Shown: positions 17,054-25,509, counted from the first letter of the stretch. The stretch is DNA of 64,000 nt from Nitrospira sp. (GCA_029194725.1 JARFXQ010000007.1:124001-188000); one strand, 5' to 3'. Numbers and translations are program-made. The notes: a model not told the origin generated them from the letters alone.

Positions 17054-18361
17054 TTATGCGATCGGTCGCGGCTCCTCTCGCGCGGAAGGCGGAATGTGCA
17101 GCCCTGTGCGGGCAAGCAGTTCCTTTTGCAAGGCTTCGATATCGGCCCTTGCGCCTAACGCGAGCTCCTCAACCTTGCGTTCGCTCTCCGGCCCAGGCAC
17201 ATGGGAAAACTCATGGCTGTCCTCGTACGCCTGTTCTGTCGTGCCTGTGGCTCTGATCGCCATGCCGGCAACCACCCCACCGACAACGGCAATGACAAGC
17301 GTCATCGCAATACCCACGAGTTGGACACCAACAACACTCGGAACGACGACGATCGCAGCGAGTCCGCCTAGGAGCCCCGGCATCCCATGCAGATTGTGCA
17401 CGCCGCAGGTATCGATCAGTTTGATTTTCGATTCCAGCACGGGCTGGATAAAGACGAACCCGATCACCGAGAGAGCGCCGGCAAGCAATCCGATACCAAA
17501 CGCGCCGGTGGGCCCCACGAGGTTACAGGTCGAGCCGATGGAGACCCCACCCGCCAACGTCGCATTGGCCATATCCACCATCGAGGCTTTCCCATGATGA
17601 AAATGTGCGCTGAGAAAATAGGTGGCAAGCGTGGCTCCGCTCAGAGCAAGGATCGTGTTCACAATGGTTTGGGGCATTTGTTCAAAGGGGACAATTGCGG
17701 TTGCAAAACTCGGCCAAAACAGCCACAGGACCATGGAACCAAGCATCGCGAACCGATCAGACGTCGGATCGGATTCGATCGGTTGACTACGTTGCTCCGC
17801 AGTCGTCAGAACCAGCGACGCGGCCAATCCGAAATAAGCTCCGAACGCGTGGATGATGATCGATCCCGCTGAATCCTGAAACCCTTTCGTGAGCCCCGAG
17901 CCATTGTCCAATACCAAGTATTCGTTCAACGCATAGAGTGGCACCAATACCAGCGTGAGTAGCGCGTATTGGAACACGCGTAATCGCCCAAGCACCGCTC
18001 CCATCGCGATCAGCGCCGTCGCCACCGAAAATTCGGCCAGCATGAGCGTCTCGACCGAATGGGCCTGTATCGTATGTCCCACCACCCCGTTGGCGCGCAA
18101 AAATATATAAAGGGGCAATCCGGTTGCGACGAGGAGATAGGTCCCGGTCGTTGCCCCGAAGCCATATCGTCGGACGAACACCATGAGAAATCCAAATCCG
18201 ACCAGCAACATGGCCAGGATATGGATTGAGTAATTGTATTGTGCGACCAAGCGTGCCTCATTGACGGCACCCGCCGGTTCCTCGGCACCAACCCAACTCG
18301 TGACGCACAAGAGAAACAGACTTGCTGCGCTGAGCATCTTCAACCAGAAGCTGTTCTGCAT
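17054..18361 (-). CDS. Rhesus-type (Rh50) ammonium/ammonia transporter
   Basis: A 435-residue inner-membrane transporter. A signal peptide (residues 1-26, ending VGAEEP) is followed by about eleven membrane segments. The motifs are of Rh rather than Amt type: IIHAFGAYFGLA holds the first pore histidine H171, and DTCGVHNLHGMPG holds the second, H322; D163 precedes the first. The C-terminal tail (about 372-435) is hydrophilic with a coiled-coil-like helix. The ATG at 18361 is chosen over the open frame to 18433 because AAGGAGG lies six bases upstream and a signal peptide begins there. Rh-type transporters are known in betaproteobacterial ammonia oxidisers and in some Nitrospira. Confidence 0.92.
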   Translation of the reverse strand: MQNSFWLKMLSAASLFLLCVTSWVGAEEPAGAVNEARLVAQYNYSIHILAMLLVGFGFLMVFVRRYGFGATTGTYLLVATGLPLYIFLRANGVVGHTIQAHSVETLMLAEFSVATALIAMGAVLGRLRVFQYALLTLVLVPLYALNEYLVLDNGSGLTKGFQDSAGSIIIHAFGAYFGLAASLVLTTAEQRSQPIESDPTSDRFAMLGSMVLWLFWPSFATAIVPFEQMPQTIVNTILALSGATLATYFLSAHFHHGKASMVDMANATLAGGVSIGSTCNLVGPTGAFGIGLLAGALSVIGFVFIQPVLESKIKLIDTCGVHNLHGMPGLLGGLAAIVVVPSVVGVQLVGIAMTLVIAVVGGVVAGMAIRATGTTEQAYEDSHEFSHVPGPESERKVEELALGARADIEALQKELLARTGLHIPPSAREEPRPIA

Positions 18362-18433
18362 TGAGTCCTCCTTGGACAGTAGGAGTGAATGAGGGGCTTT
18401 AGCTATAGGGGTGGCAGTGTACTCCACTAGCAA

Positions 18434-18888
18434 GCGCCCTTGTCAAACCCCACCTAAGGCTTACTCACAGGGGCGGGAACCCAAATAGCAGTCTCAATGC
18501 ATCAACAATGAGCGAGAGAACAACGACGAAGTAGGCGATAAACCATACAAAGTACCGGTTTCTCAGCTGAACGCTGCGTCTTGCAAGCAAAGGCTTAGTG
18601 GCTGTTCTACGAGGCACCGTCGCGAGGTCAGGCAGTCCCAGTCCCATCGTGAGGCGCGCCTAGATGTTCACCACAGATTACGGTCATCCAAATCGTTCAC
18701 CGCCTTTTGCACTCAACCAGACAGCGTCCACCCCATGCCCATGCCGCTTCCTACGCCAGCTTCGCCGCACCATTTTTTGTGACCGGCTAGACAGCAGACC
18801 TTCACTGAGTATAATTACATCAGTTCATGCGTATGATTGGACTTCTGGTACGGCTCATCTGTGAAGCCAACTCCGTAAAGGATCATCC
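18434..18888. other. Gap between Rh transporter and thiD
   Basis: About 450 bases. A 60-residue minus-strand frame (18465-18647) has one membrane segment (FVWFIAYFVVVLSLIVDALRLL, split here: core YFVVVLSLIVDALRLL) and could be a small membrane protein, but evidence is weak. The right part holds a probable thiD promoter (listed separately). Confidence 0.35.
18788..18815 (+). promoter_or_regulatory. Candidate sigma-70-type promoter of thiD
   Basis: TAGACA (18788-18793) and a perfect TATAAT (18810-18815) are separated by 16 bases and lie 73 bases before the thiD start. No TPP riboswitch (THI box) is seen between this promoter and thiD, unlike at thiC. Confidence 0.45.
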
Positions 18889-19689
18889 ATGTCGAATACG
18901 TTGAAACAGGTGCTCACCATTGCCGGCTCGGATTCCGGCGGAGGCGCAGGTATCCAGGCAGACATCAAAGCCATGTCCGCCAACGGTGTGTTCGCCATGT
19001 CCATCATCACCGCCATCACGGCTCAGAATACCGAAGAAGTGACAGATGTCTTCGAATTACCACCGGCCATTATTGCCTCACAGCTCGACGCAGTCTTCGA
19101 TGATTTCGAGGTGGCGGCGGTGAAGACCGGGATGTTGTCTTCCGCGGTAGTCATTGAAGTGGTTGTGAAGATGTTGAAGCAGCAAAACGTCATGAATCTG
19201 GTCGTGGATCCGGTGATGATCTCCAAGAGCGGCCATTCCCTCTTGCAGCCGGACGCCATCGAGATCGTCAAGACTAAGCTGCTCCCACTCGCCTTGGTTG
19301 TGACACCGAACGTGCATGAGGCACAGCAGCTTTCTGGGATTGCAATTGCCTCGTTGGCCGACGCTCGGCGGGCAGCCAAAGTGATTCATGGCTTTGGGTG
19401 CAAACATGTCCTGGTCAAAGGAGGACACCTGCTCAATGAACGGGCGACCGATCTGCTCTATGACGGACGGTTTTTCAACGTCTTGAAAGGAGAGTTCATC
19501 GAGACCCGCCACACACATGGCACCGGCTGTACGTTCGCCTCGGCATTGGCTGCTCATCTTGCACGAGGGAGATCCGTCTTGGATTCCGCGCAAGCCGCCA
19601 AGTCCTACGTCACGGAAGCGATCCGGCATGGATTGGCCATCGGCCATGGACAAGGCCCGACGGACCATTTCTATTTCCTGGAGCGATAA
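18889..19689 (+). CDS. thiD: Hydroxymethylpyrimidine/phosphomethylpyrimidine kinase
   Basis: A 266-residue ribokinase-fold enzyme that phosphorylates HMP and HMP-phosphate in the pyrimidine branch of thiamine synthesis. The N terminus [21 protein letters not shown] is the ThiD signature. Further traits are [10 protein letters not shown] at about residue 106, HVLVKGGHL, and the catalytic [14 protein letters not shown] segment near residue 206. Length matches the family. It supplies HMP-PP to join the thiazole made by Thi4, encoded 26 kb away beside thiC. The downstream membrane protein starts ten bases later and may be co-transcribed. Confidence 0.94.
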   Translation: MSNTLKQVLTIAGSDSGGGAGIQADIKAMSANGVFAMSIITAITAQNTEEVTDVFELPPAIIASQLDAVFDDFEVAAVKTGMLSSAVVIEVVVKMLKQQNVMNLVVDPVMISKSGHSLLQPDAIEIVKTKLLPLALVVTPNVHEAQQLSGIAIASLADARRAAKVIHGFGCKHVLVKGGHLLNERATDLLYDGRFFNVLKGEFIETRHTHGTGCTFASALAAHLARGRSVLDSAQAAKSYVTEAIRHGLAIGHGQGPTDHFYFLER

Positions 19690-19698
19690 CACAGGCCG

Positions 19699-21024
19699 AT
19701 GTTCGCACGAACCATTCCGCCCCTCGCGTTTTGTGTCACGGGTTTCAGCTGGTTGGTGCTGGCGTCGATCCTGGGCATGGCGCCTTTGGTCGGGCTGGTT
19801 CACGGCACCCCGTTACCGACGTGGATCAGGGCGCTCCATGTCCATGCAGTCCTGGTCGGCGGTCTAGCTCAGATCATTCTCGGCGGATTTCTCCTGCTCA
19901 TCCCTCCGCCGAACTCGGCAAACCGAAAGAACGCAGACTCCCATCCTTTCACATTCTGGGCGATGAACGGCGGTTTGATTGGAATGCTCGTGGGGTTCTG
20001 GCTGCGTCAGTACATGGTCGTAGGCGTGGGCGGTTTCGTGGTGATTGCCGCGTTTCTTTCCGTCATCCACACCGTATGGATCCGTGCGAGGAGGACTTGG
20101 ACGTTCTCAATCAAAGCTTCTTGGTATTACACGCTCACTCTCTTCTGCCTGGTGGTTGGGTCGACCTGTGGAGAAATCATGGCACTCGGGTTCGTTCCGG
20201 AATCCTATGGCTACCTTCGTCTCGCGCACATTCACCTGGTGGTGCTTGGCTTCGTGGCCTTGGCCGTCATTGGGATGGTGCATCATCTCCTGCCGACGGT
20301 CTGGAACCGTCCACTCGTGAGCTCCACCCTTGCCCAGGTGGGAACGATCGTGATGCCGATAGGCGTGGCCCTGTTGATCGGTGGATTTTTGAACTCTTCC
20401 GTGCCGATTGAACTGGCCGGCGGCGCCATACTTTTTATCGGTGGGATCCTCTGGACCGGCAGCCTATTTCGAACGTGGCTCTCCTCACCCCATCCCGGCA
20501 GCGCCGCCTCGGACCATCTCTTCGTCAGTGTCTTCTTTCTCGTCTTTGCCGTCATCCTAGGCATATTTATCGGAGCGAATAACCTTTCCAGTCCCCCGGC
20601 GTTACCCTATGGCAAGCTCCACCTTATGGCCTACACACACATGACGTTCGTCGGCTTCTTCATGAATGCCATCATGGGCGCGTTCTCCCACCTGATTCCG
20701 ATTACCCTCACGACCGATCGTATTTCCAGTCATAAGCAACGGGGGCCCTACCTTGACCAGCTCACGACCATCATGAACCGCTGGAGAACAGTTCAAATCG
20801 CCACAGTCAACCTAGGAACCTTGGGACTCGGTATCTTGGCGGCGCTGACCTGGAATGTGCCGCTGACCTCAACATACATCCTGGTTGCAAGCTGGACTAG
20901 CCTTAGCTTCCTCATAACCGGCTTGGTCATCTTTTCAGTCAAGTTGACATCAACTGTCACCAAGAAACCGGACCAACTTCGGACAGGACAGATCTCCACC
21001 GACGAACTCAAACTCACAGCCTGA
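19699..21024 (+). CDS. Heme-copper oxidase subunit I-like membrane protein
   Basis: A 441-residue protein with about twelve membrane segments. Histidines are arranged as in the cytochrome-oxidase-I/NnrS-like superfamily: H47-x-H49 (RALHVHAVLVGG), H177-x-H179 (RLAHIHLVVLG), H195-H196 (MVHHLLP), H308, H314 (LHLMAYTHMTFVG) and H331 (FSHLIP). It lacks the standard HPEVY catalytic string of classical oxidases, so it is probably a heme-binding relative rather than a standard terminal oxidase. Similar single-gene proteins are often annotated as cbb3 subunit I-like. It starts ten bases after thiD; no oxidase partner subunit lies nearby. Confidence 0.65.
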   Translation: MFARTIPPLAFCVTGFSWLVLASILGMAPLVGLVHGTPLPTWIRALHVHAVLVGGLAQIILGGFLLLIPPPNSANRKNADSHPFTFWAMNGGLIGMLVGFWLRQYMVVGVGGFVVIAAFLSVIHTVWIRARRTWTFSIKASWYYTLTLFCLVVGSTCGEIMALGFVPESYGYLRLAHIHLVVLGFVALAVIGMVHHLLPTVWNRPLVSSTLAQVGTIVMPIGVALLIGGFLNSSVPIELAGGAILFIGGILWTGSLFRTWLSSPHPGSAASDHLFVSVFFLVFAVILGIFIGANNLSSPPALPYGKLHLMAYTHMTFVGFFMNAIMGAFSHLIPITLTTDRISSHKQRGPYLDQLTTIMNRWRTVQIATVNLGTLGLGILAALTWNVPLTSTYILVASWTSLSFLITGLVIFSVKLTSTVTKKPDQLRTGQISTDELKLTA

Positions 21025-21085
21025 ACGTCCACGTCGCCCGACGCTCCTCCTGACCTCAGACATCGATTCTGATACAATCCCATCC

Positions 21086-21862
21086 GTGGAAGAACGGTTG
21101 TCATTTCTCGATCCTTATGGTCATCGGGTAGCCGCCATCTTGACCCTCCCCAACGGAGGGACGAATAAACTCTCCATCCTCTGTCACGGATTTCTTTCAT
21201 CGAAAGGCAGCTCGACGAACAATACACTGACCCGCATGTTGGTCGGCCAAGGCATCGCCACCTTTCGCTTCGACTTCTTCGGCCAGGGGGAGAGCGAGGG
21301 CCCGTTCGATCAGATCACCGTCAGCTTGGCAGTTGAACAGGCACACAGAGCGGTCGATCTCATGAAAGATCGCGGGTATCGGCACATTGGCCTGATGGGA
21401 TCAAGTTTTGGCGGTCTGGTGTCGATTTTGGCTGCCTCGCAACGGACCGACTTGGCCTGTCTCGCCCTGAAATGTCCCGTCGTCGATTTCGCCGAGGAGT
21501 TGCGGCTCGAATTCGGAGATGAGGGAATGGCTCAATGGAAGGCCACCGACCAGATTCCGAACATCATGGGCGGCCAGGACCGAATCCCGCTTCACTATGC
21601 TTTTTATGAAGATGCTCTCCGGCAGATCGCCTACGCCCCTGCACAATCGATCACTGCTCCGACCGTCATCGTGCAGGGTGACAAGGACGAGCATGTCCCG
21701 CTTCATCAAAGCCGACAGCTCTATGAAGCGCTGCGGGTGAAGAAGCACTTCGAGATGCTGCCCGGTGCCGACCATCAGTTCACAAGGGGTGCGGACTTCA
21801 CCCGGATGACACAGGTCATCGCCGATTGGCTGGTGCAACACCTGTCGACCGCTCGCTCATAA
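21086..21862 (+). CDS. Alpha/beta hydrolase (serine esterase-like)
   Basis: A 258-residue single-domain hydrolase. Visible traits are an oxyanion-type segment ILCHGFLSSKGS at residues 31-42, the nucleophile elbow GSSFGG with S107, an acid residue in VIVQGDKDEHVPL (D199 or D201) and the histidine H230 in PGADHQFTRG. The start is a GTG at 21086. The family includes esterases and acyl-peptide hydrolase-like enzymes; the substrate is unknown. It lies alone between the membrane protein and the accessory region. Confidence 0.82.
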   Translation: MEERLSFLDPYGHRVAAILTLPNGGTNKLSILCHGFLSSKGSSTNNTLTRMLVGQGIATFRFDFFGQGESEGPFDQITVSLAVEQAHRAVDLMKDRGYRHIGLMGSSFGGLVSILAASQRTDLACLALKCPVVDFAEELRLEFGDEGMAQWKATDQIPNIMGGQDRIPLHYAFYEDALRQIAYAPAQSITAPTVIVQGDKDEHVPLHQSRQLYEALRVKKHFEMLPGADHQFTRGADFTRMTQVIADWLVQHLSTARS

Positions 21863-21883
21863 TCAGCCGACAGAAAGCGAACG

Positions 21884-22294
21884 ATGCTTCGTCGCAACAC
21901 TGCCACCATTTCACTCTTGGTCCGATCATCAGTGTTCGGCCATATGACAACCCTTGGACTGAAGAGAAGCATGCTCGTCTCTCGATGCAAATATACTAAG
22001 ATTCGTATATGTCCTTATCTCAAAGGAAGGGCACCAAACACTCCTCGCTCGGCGTTGAATGGTAATGAGCATCTGTTGGTCCGTGCGGATCTTATGATTC
22101 AGGTACAGAAACTCATCGCGTCCCGGCGCCTCAAGCAGAAGGCCGCAGCCAAGATCCTCGGTGTGACACAGCCCCGAGTGAGCGATCTCCTGCGGGGACG
22201 GCTCGACCTGTTCAGTACGGACGCACTGATCGATCTCTTAGTCCGCTTGGGGGCTGAGGTGCGGCTCAAGGTAAGAATCCGGGCTGCCGCCTAA
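21884..22294 (+). CDS. XRE/HigA-like HTH regulator, start doubtful
   Basis: The last 66-75 residues form a helix-turn-helix of the XRE family: HLLVRADLMIQVQKLIASRR, then QKAAAKILGVTQPRVSDLLRGRL and FSTDALIDLLVRLGAEVRL. This is the pattern of stand-alone antitoxin-like regulators. The upstream part of the frame (from 21884) does not resemble the family. A different frame starting at ATG 22009 reads MSLSQRKGTKHSSLG and stops at 22065, just where the family N terminus should join, so a frameshift is possible. The shortest in-frame start is ATG 22094. No toxin gene is seen next to it. Confidence 0.6.
   Translation: MLRRNTATISLLVRSSVFGHMTTLGLKRSMLVSRCKYTKIRICPYLKGRAPNTPRSALNGNEHLLVRADLMIQVQKLIASRRLKQKAAAKILGVTQPRVSDLLRGRLDLFSTDALIDLLVRLGAEVRLKVRIRAAA
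21991..22010. promoter_or_regulatory. Inverted repeat before the XRE gene
   Basis: ATATAC (21991-21996) and GTATAT (22005-22010) form an inverted repeat with an eight-base centre and overlap an ATG at 22009. Antitoxin-like XRE regulators often bind such repeats near their own start, so this is a possible operator. Short length makes chance occurrence possible. Confidence 0.35.
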
Positions 22295-22494
22295 GCAATA
22301 CCAGCAAGAACAAGTCGTGCTTGGAGCTATGCCGATCGATAAATTCTGGCATGCACAGAACAAGACGTGCCCCTTGGTTAGGATGCGTGTTCTATGAGTG
22401 ACACTTTGCAAGCTAGCCAAAAGTACCGGAACATAGCTTCGGTTAAGCTTCCTATTGAGTCGCTTTCGCAGTCACCACTGGAGGCAACGTTTCG
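22295..22494. other. Leader of the TIR-NB-ARC-TPR gene
   Basis: 200 bases with no gene. Two 14-base copies differing at one position (agaacaagtcgtgc at 22307-22320 and agaacaagacgtgc at 22357-22370) are 50 bases apart and could be regulatory. A GGAGG lies ten bases before the ATG at 22495. Confidence 0.4.
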
Positions 22495-24969
22495 ATGAAT
22501 CAGCCGATTAAGTATGACTTCTTTATCAGTTACACGAGTCACGACCAGGCCTGGGCCGAATGGATCGCCTGGCAGCTGAAGGCTGACCGCTACAGAGTCA
22601 TACTTCAGGTTTGGGACTTTCGGCCTGGATCGGATTTCATTCACCAGATAGACCAGGCCATCCAGCAGGCGGGGCGGCTAATCGCTGTACTGTCGCCGGC
22701 CTACTTGCAGTCGAAGTTCGCGGAGGCGGAGTGGAGACCTTTCTACGAAGCCGATCCAACCGGCGAGAAGGGATTGATTGTGATGGTGCGGGTGGCCAAC
22801 GCCATTCCGCCTGCACTGCTGAGGACGCGAGTCTATATCGACCTGACCACCCAAGAAGACGCCGCTTTGGCGAAGACCGCTCTGCTCGAAGGCATACGTC
22901 CAGGGCCCGTCAAGCCGGTGCAGGAGCCAACATACCCGCTGCACCTGTCGCCCGCAACCGACCTGCCACGCCGAACCCAGGAGCCGCGCTATCCTAACGT
23001 CTCTCCGGCAATCTGGAACTTATCGCACCGCAACCCACACTTCACCGGTCGTAGGAATCAGCTTGAGGCATTGCGTGCGAGCCTCGCCGAATCCACGACG
23101 AACGGTATACAAACCCAGGTAGTGTTTGGCCAACCGGGAGTCGGCAAGACACAGCTTACGTTGGAATACGGACATCGGTACGCGTCAGACTACGACCTCG
23201 TCTGGTGGATTCCTGCTGAGACTGCGGCAGCGATCCCTGCTGCGTTTGCCGACCTTGCCGCCAATCTTCCGGTGCTTCCCGGGGACGGCGCGCGGGCCAA
23301 GCAGTCAGCCGACCAGCAGGCCATCGTGGATGCGGTGTTGGATGACCTGAGCCATCGCACAGGTTGGCTACTGATCTTCGACCATGCCACCGATCTCAAC
23401 ACGCTCGCCCCCTACCTGCCAACCACTGGACGTGGTCAGGTGCTCATCACCTCTCGCAACCCGAACTGGCATCAGCGCGTCAAGTCGCCGCTGAAAGTCG
23501 ACGTGCTGGCGCGGGAGGAAGCCGCCCAATTCCTGCTTTGTCGAACCGGGAGCACGGACGAAAAGGGTGCGACCGAATTGGCCGAAGAGCTGGGAAGCTT
23601 GCCCCTGGCGTTGGAGCAAGCTGCTGCATACATGAGCCGAAGCAGCAAGCCGATGTCAGACTATCTCAGGTTATTTCAGCGACGTCGTGATGAACTGCTG
23701 AAACGTGGTGACCCGGATGGGCGTACCGTCGACGCCACAGTGCGTCTAGCCACTGATGAGTTGATGGGTTCCCCGGCTGCCCTCCGGCTGCTGACGTGGT
23801 GTGCATTCATGGCGCCGGAGAAAATCCCCCTCTATGTCCTGACTGAGAGCAAACAGAGCGATCTGCTGCCTGTTGAAATGCGCAGCATGGCGCACGATGA
23901 GATTGAGCTGGACGAGAACATAGCTATCCTGTATGGCTCCTCTCTGATCGCACGGGGCGATGGAGCGCTGGACTTGCACCGCCTGGTGCAAACCGTAATC
24001 CGAACTCAGTTACCTGCCGCTGACTACCAGACCTGGGCCGATCTCACCATCCGTCTCCTGTTGGAGTCCTTCCCGTCTTCGATCGACGACCTTGCCGCTC
24101 CCTCGCGATGGCCACGCTGTGAAGAGCTTCTCTCCCATGTCTTCGTCGCCGCCAAACATGCCAAAGAGGCAAAGGTCGCAATGGCCGAAACTGCTGAACT
24201 GCTAATGCACCTGGGCTCATATCTGCAGCACCGAGGTGAGTACGCAGAAGCTCGTAGTCTGTTCGAGGAAGCACTGACCTTAGCCGAGGCCGCTCATGGA
24301 CCCGATGACATCCGCGTGGCCCACGTACTCAACGCCCTAGGTTACGTCCTGCGGGCTCAAGAGGACTCGGCCGCCGCTCAGGCTACCCACGAGCGCGCGT
24401 TGCGAATCATCAAAGCGAAGCTTCTTCCCGACGACGGCGAGGTGGGACGCACTCTCAATAGTCTCGGCCGCGCCCTTTACGAGCAGAACGATTTGCCCCG
24501 CGCTCGCGTTAATCTTGAGCGTGCGTTGGTCATCAACGAGAAGGCCTTCGGTCCCGAGGATCCCGAAGTCGCCAGCACACTTAACAACATGGGTCGACTG
24601 TTTTACGAACAAGGAGATCTCGCCAATGCCCTTACTTCGCACAAGCGCGGACTAGCCATAAAAGAAGCTGCGCCCGCCTTTGGACCCAACCACCCCAGCG
24701 TCGCCGTTACGCTGCAGTGCTTGGGCACTGTCCTCCTCGCACAGCATGATCTTGACGCTGCCCGGAACGCATTGGAGCGCGCACGTAATATCCAAGAGAC
24801 TGTTTTGAGCAAGGACCATCCTGATCTTCAAGTCACGATGGAACTTCTGGCCAGAGTGCTGGAAGCGATGGGTGACCCAACAGGAGCTGACATGGCCCGG
24901 GAGCAAACCCAAAGCATTTCCCAGGCTCGTCTCGGCGGCCGGCGCCGTTTTCGCCGATCCATCGACTAG
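22495..24969 (+). CDS. TIR-NB-ARC-TPR protein (bacterial NLR/STAND type)
   Basis: An 824-residue three-part protein. The TIR domain (about 5-135) starts KYDFFISYTSHD and carries SPAYLQSKFAEAEW, in which E79 is the candidate NAD-cleaving glutamate. A linker and an HFTGRRNQLEAL box lead to an NB-ARC ATPase (about 180-420) with Walker A GQPGVGKT (212-219), a Walker B-like WLLIFDHATD (291-300), the sensor VLITSRN and the GSLPLALEQAA motif. The C-terminal half has kinesin-light-chain-type TPR units of about 42 residues (about 560-800). In known relatives the repeats sense a trigger, the ATPase oligomerises and TIR degrades NAD+, giving abortive anti-phage defence; some family members act in other signalling. 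The stop codon lies inside a repeat element, and the gene is followed by transposon debris. Confidence 0.9.
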   Translation: MNQPIKYDFFISYTSHDQAWAEWIAWQLKADRYRVILQVWDFRPGSDFIHQIDQAIQQAGRLIAVLSPAYLQSKFAEAEWRPFYEADPTGEKGLIVMVRVANAIPPALLRTRVYIDLTTQEDAALAKTALLEGIRPGPVKPVQEPTYPLHLSPATDLPRRTQEPRYPNVSPAIWNLSHRNPHFTGRRNQLEALRASLAESTTNGIQTQVVFGQPGVGKTQLTLEYGHRYASDYDLVWWIPAETAAAIPAAFADLAANLPVLPGDGARAKQSADQQAIVDAVLDDLSHRTGWLLIFDHATDLNTLAPYLPTTGRGQVLITSRNPNWHQRVKSPLKVDVLAREEAAQFLLCRTGSTDEKGATELAEELGSLPLALEQAAAYMSRSSKPMSDYLRLFQRRRDELLKRGDPDGRTVDATVRLATDELMGSPAALRLLTWCAFMAPEKIPLYVLTESKQSDLLPVEMRSMAHDEIELDENIAILYGSSLIARGDGALDLHRLVQTVIRTQLPAADYQTWADLTIRLLLESFPSSIDDLAAPSRWPRCEELLSHVFVAAKHAKEAKVAMAETAELLMHLGSYLQHRGEYAEARSLFEEALTLAEAAHGPDDIRVAHVLNALGYVLRAQEDSAAAQATHERALRIIKAKLLPDDGEVGRTLNSLGRALYEQNDLPRARVNLERALVINEKAFGPEDPEVASTLNNMGRLFYEQGDLANALTSHKRGLAIKEAAPAFGPNHPSVAVTLQCLGTVLLAQHDLDAARNALERARNIQETVLSKDHPDLQVTMELLARVLEAMGDPTGADMAREQTQSISQARLGGRRRFRRSID

Positions 24970-24984
24970 CAGGTTGCGGAAAAA
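24966..24984. repeat. Recurrent 18-base motif, copy 2
   Basis: ctagcaggttgcggaaaa is the reverse complement, with two differences, of the motif at 6835-6852. The TAG inside it (24967-24969) is the stop codon of the TIR gene, so the end of that gene was set by this element. Confidence 0.5.
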
Positions 24985-25043
24985 CTCTTGTGTGGTGCTC
25001 CTTCCTGGAGTAGATAGGCGCAACGACTTTCCAGGAGGAGACG

Positions 25044-25200
25044 ATGCGTGGTCAGGATACCCAACAAGCCGGGCTGTTCAGTTATCTTTCACCGGCGGAA
25101 CGTGTGCCCGCGACGCACCCGCTGCGCCCACCCGGCAGTATGTGGATACGGCGCTGACCGCGTTGTCGCCCCAGTTGGAACAGCTCAACGCCCCAGCAAA
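25044..25200 (+). pseudogene. Transposase N-terminal remnant (frameshifted)
   Basis: After a GGAGGAG site, the frame from ATG 25044 reads MRGQDTQQAGLFSYLSP..RVPATHPLRP, the usual N terminus of a group of IS transposases. It then stops at 25157. The continuation lies one frame away (RQYVDTALTALSPQLEQLNA, to about 25200), which shows a frameshift. The rest of the gene is missing or unrecognisable. Confidence 0.7.
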
Positions 25201-25301
25201 TCTGGGTCTTGCAATCATGCATGCACCTGCTGGGCCTGCTTCGGACGGAGACTGACCGTACGCGCCTGCCCCTGTGAGGATGAACTTCCCCACCTCTCTC
25301 A

Positions 25302-25507
25302 GTAGATGATCCCGCCGACCACCCAGTGCCGGTCATCCGGGATATCGATCAGCAATCGCGTGAGATTCATCCGGGCCAGCTGGGAACCGATCTCATCCTC
25401 CGTAAAAGCGGCAAGTAGGGAATTGTAAAAATCTCGGCGCAAAATATCCGGCTCATTGGCTGCGTATTGATCGACGATAGCTTGTGCTGCTTCCGGCGAG
25501 GCGGGAT
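25302..25507 (-). pseudogene. Second copy of a methyltransferase gene 3' end
   Basis: The last 67-68 codons of the methyltransferase gene at 27960-28619 are repeated here, including the stop (AQAIVDQYAANEPDILRR to WVVGGIIY). Nucleotide identity is roughly 88% by eye and most differences are silent; only three or so residues differ. Upstream the similarity ends abruptly at about 25507, where transposase sequence begins on the other strand. It is a gene fragment with no start. Confidence 0.85.
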
Positions 25508-25509
25508 AA

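Noticed and set aside
16929..17597. 222-codon plus-strand frame over the Rh transporter 3' half
   Set aside because: Ser/Thr/Pro-rich shadow of the transporter gene.
17054..18361. Direct claim that the organism is a comammox Nitrospira
   Set aside because: The Rh50 transporter is suggestive only; no amo, hao or nxr gene is in the window, so the claim is left as a testable idea.
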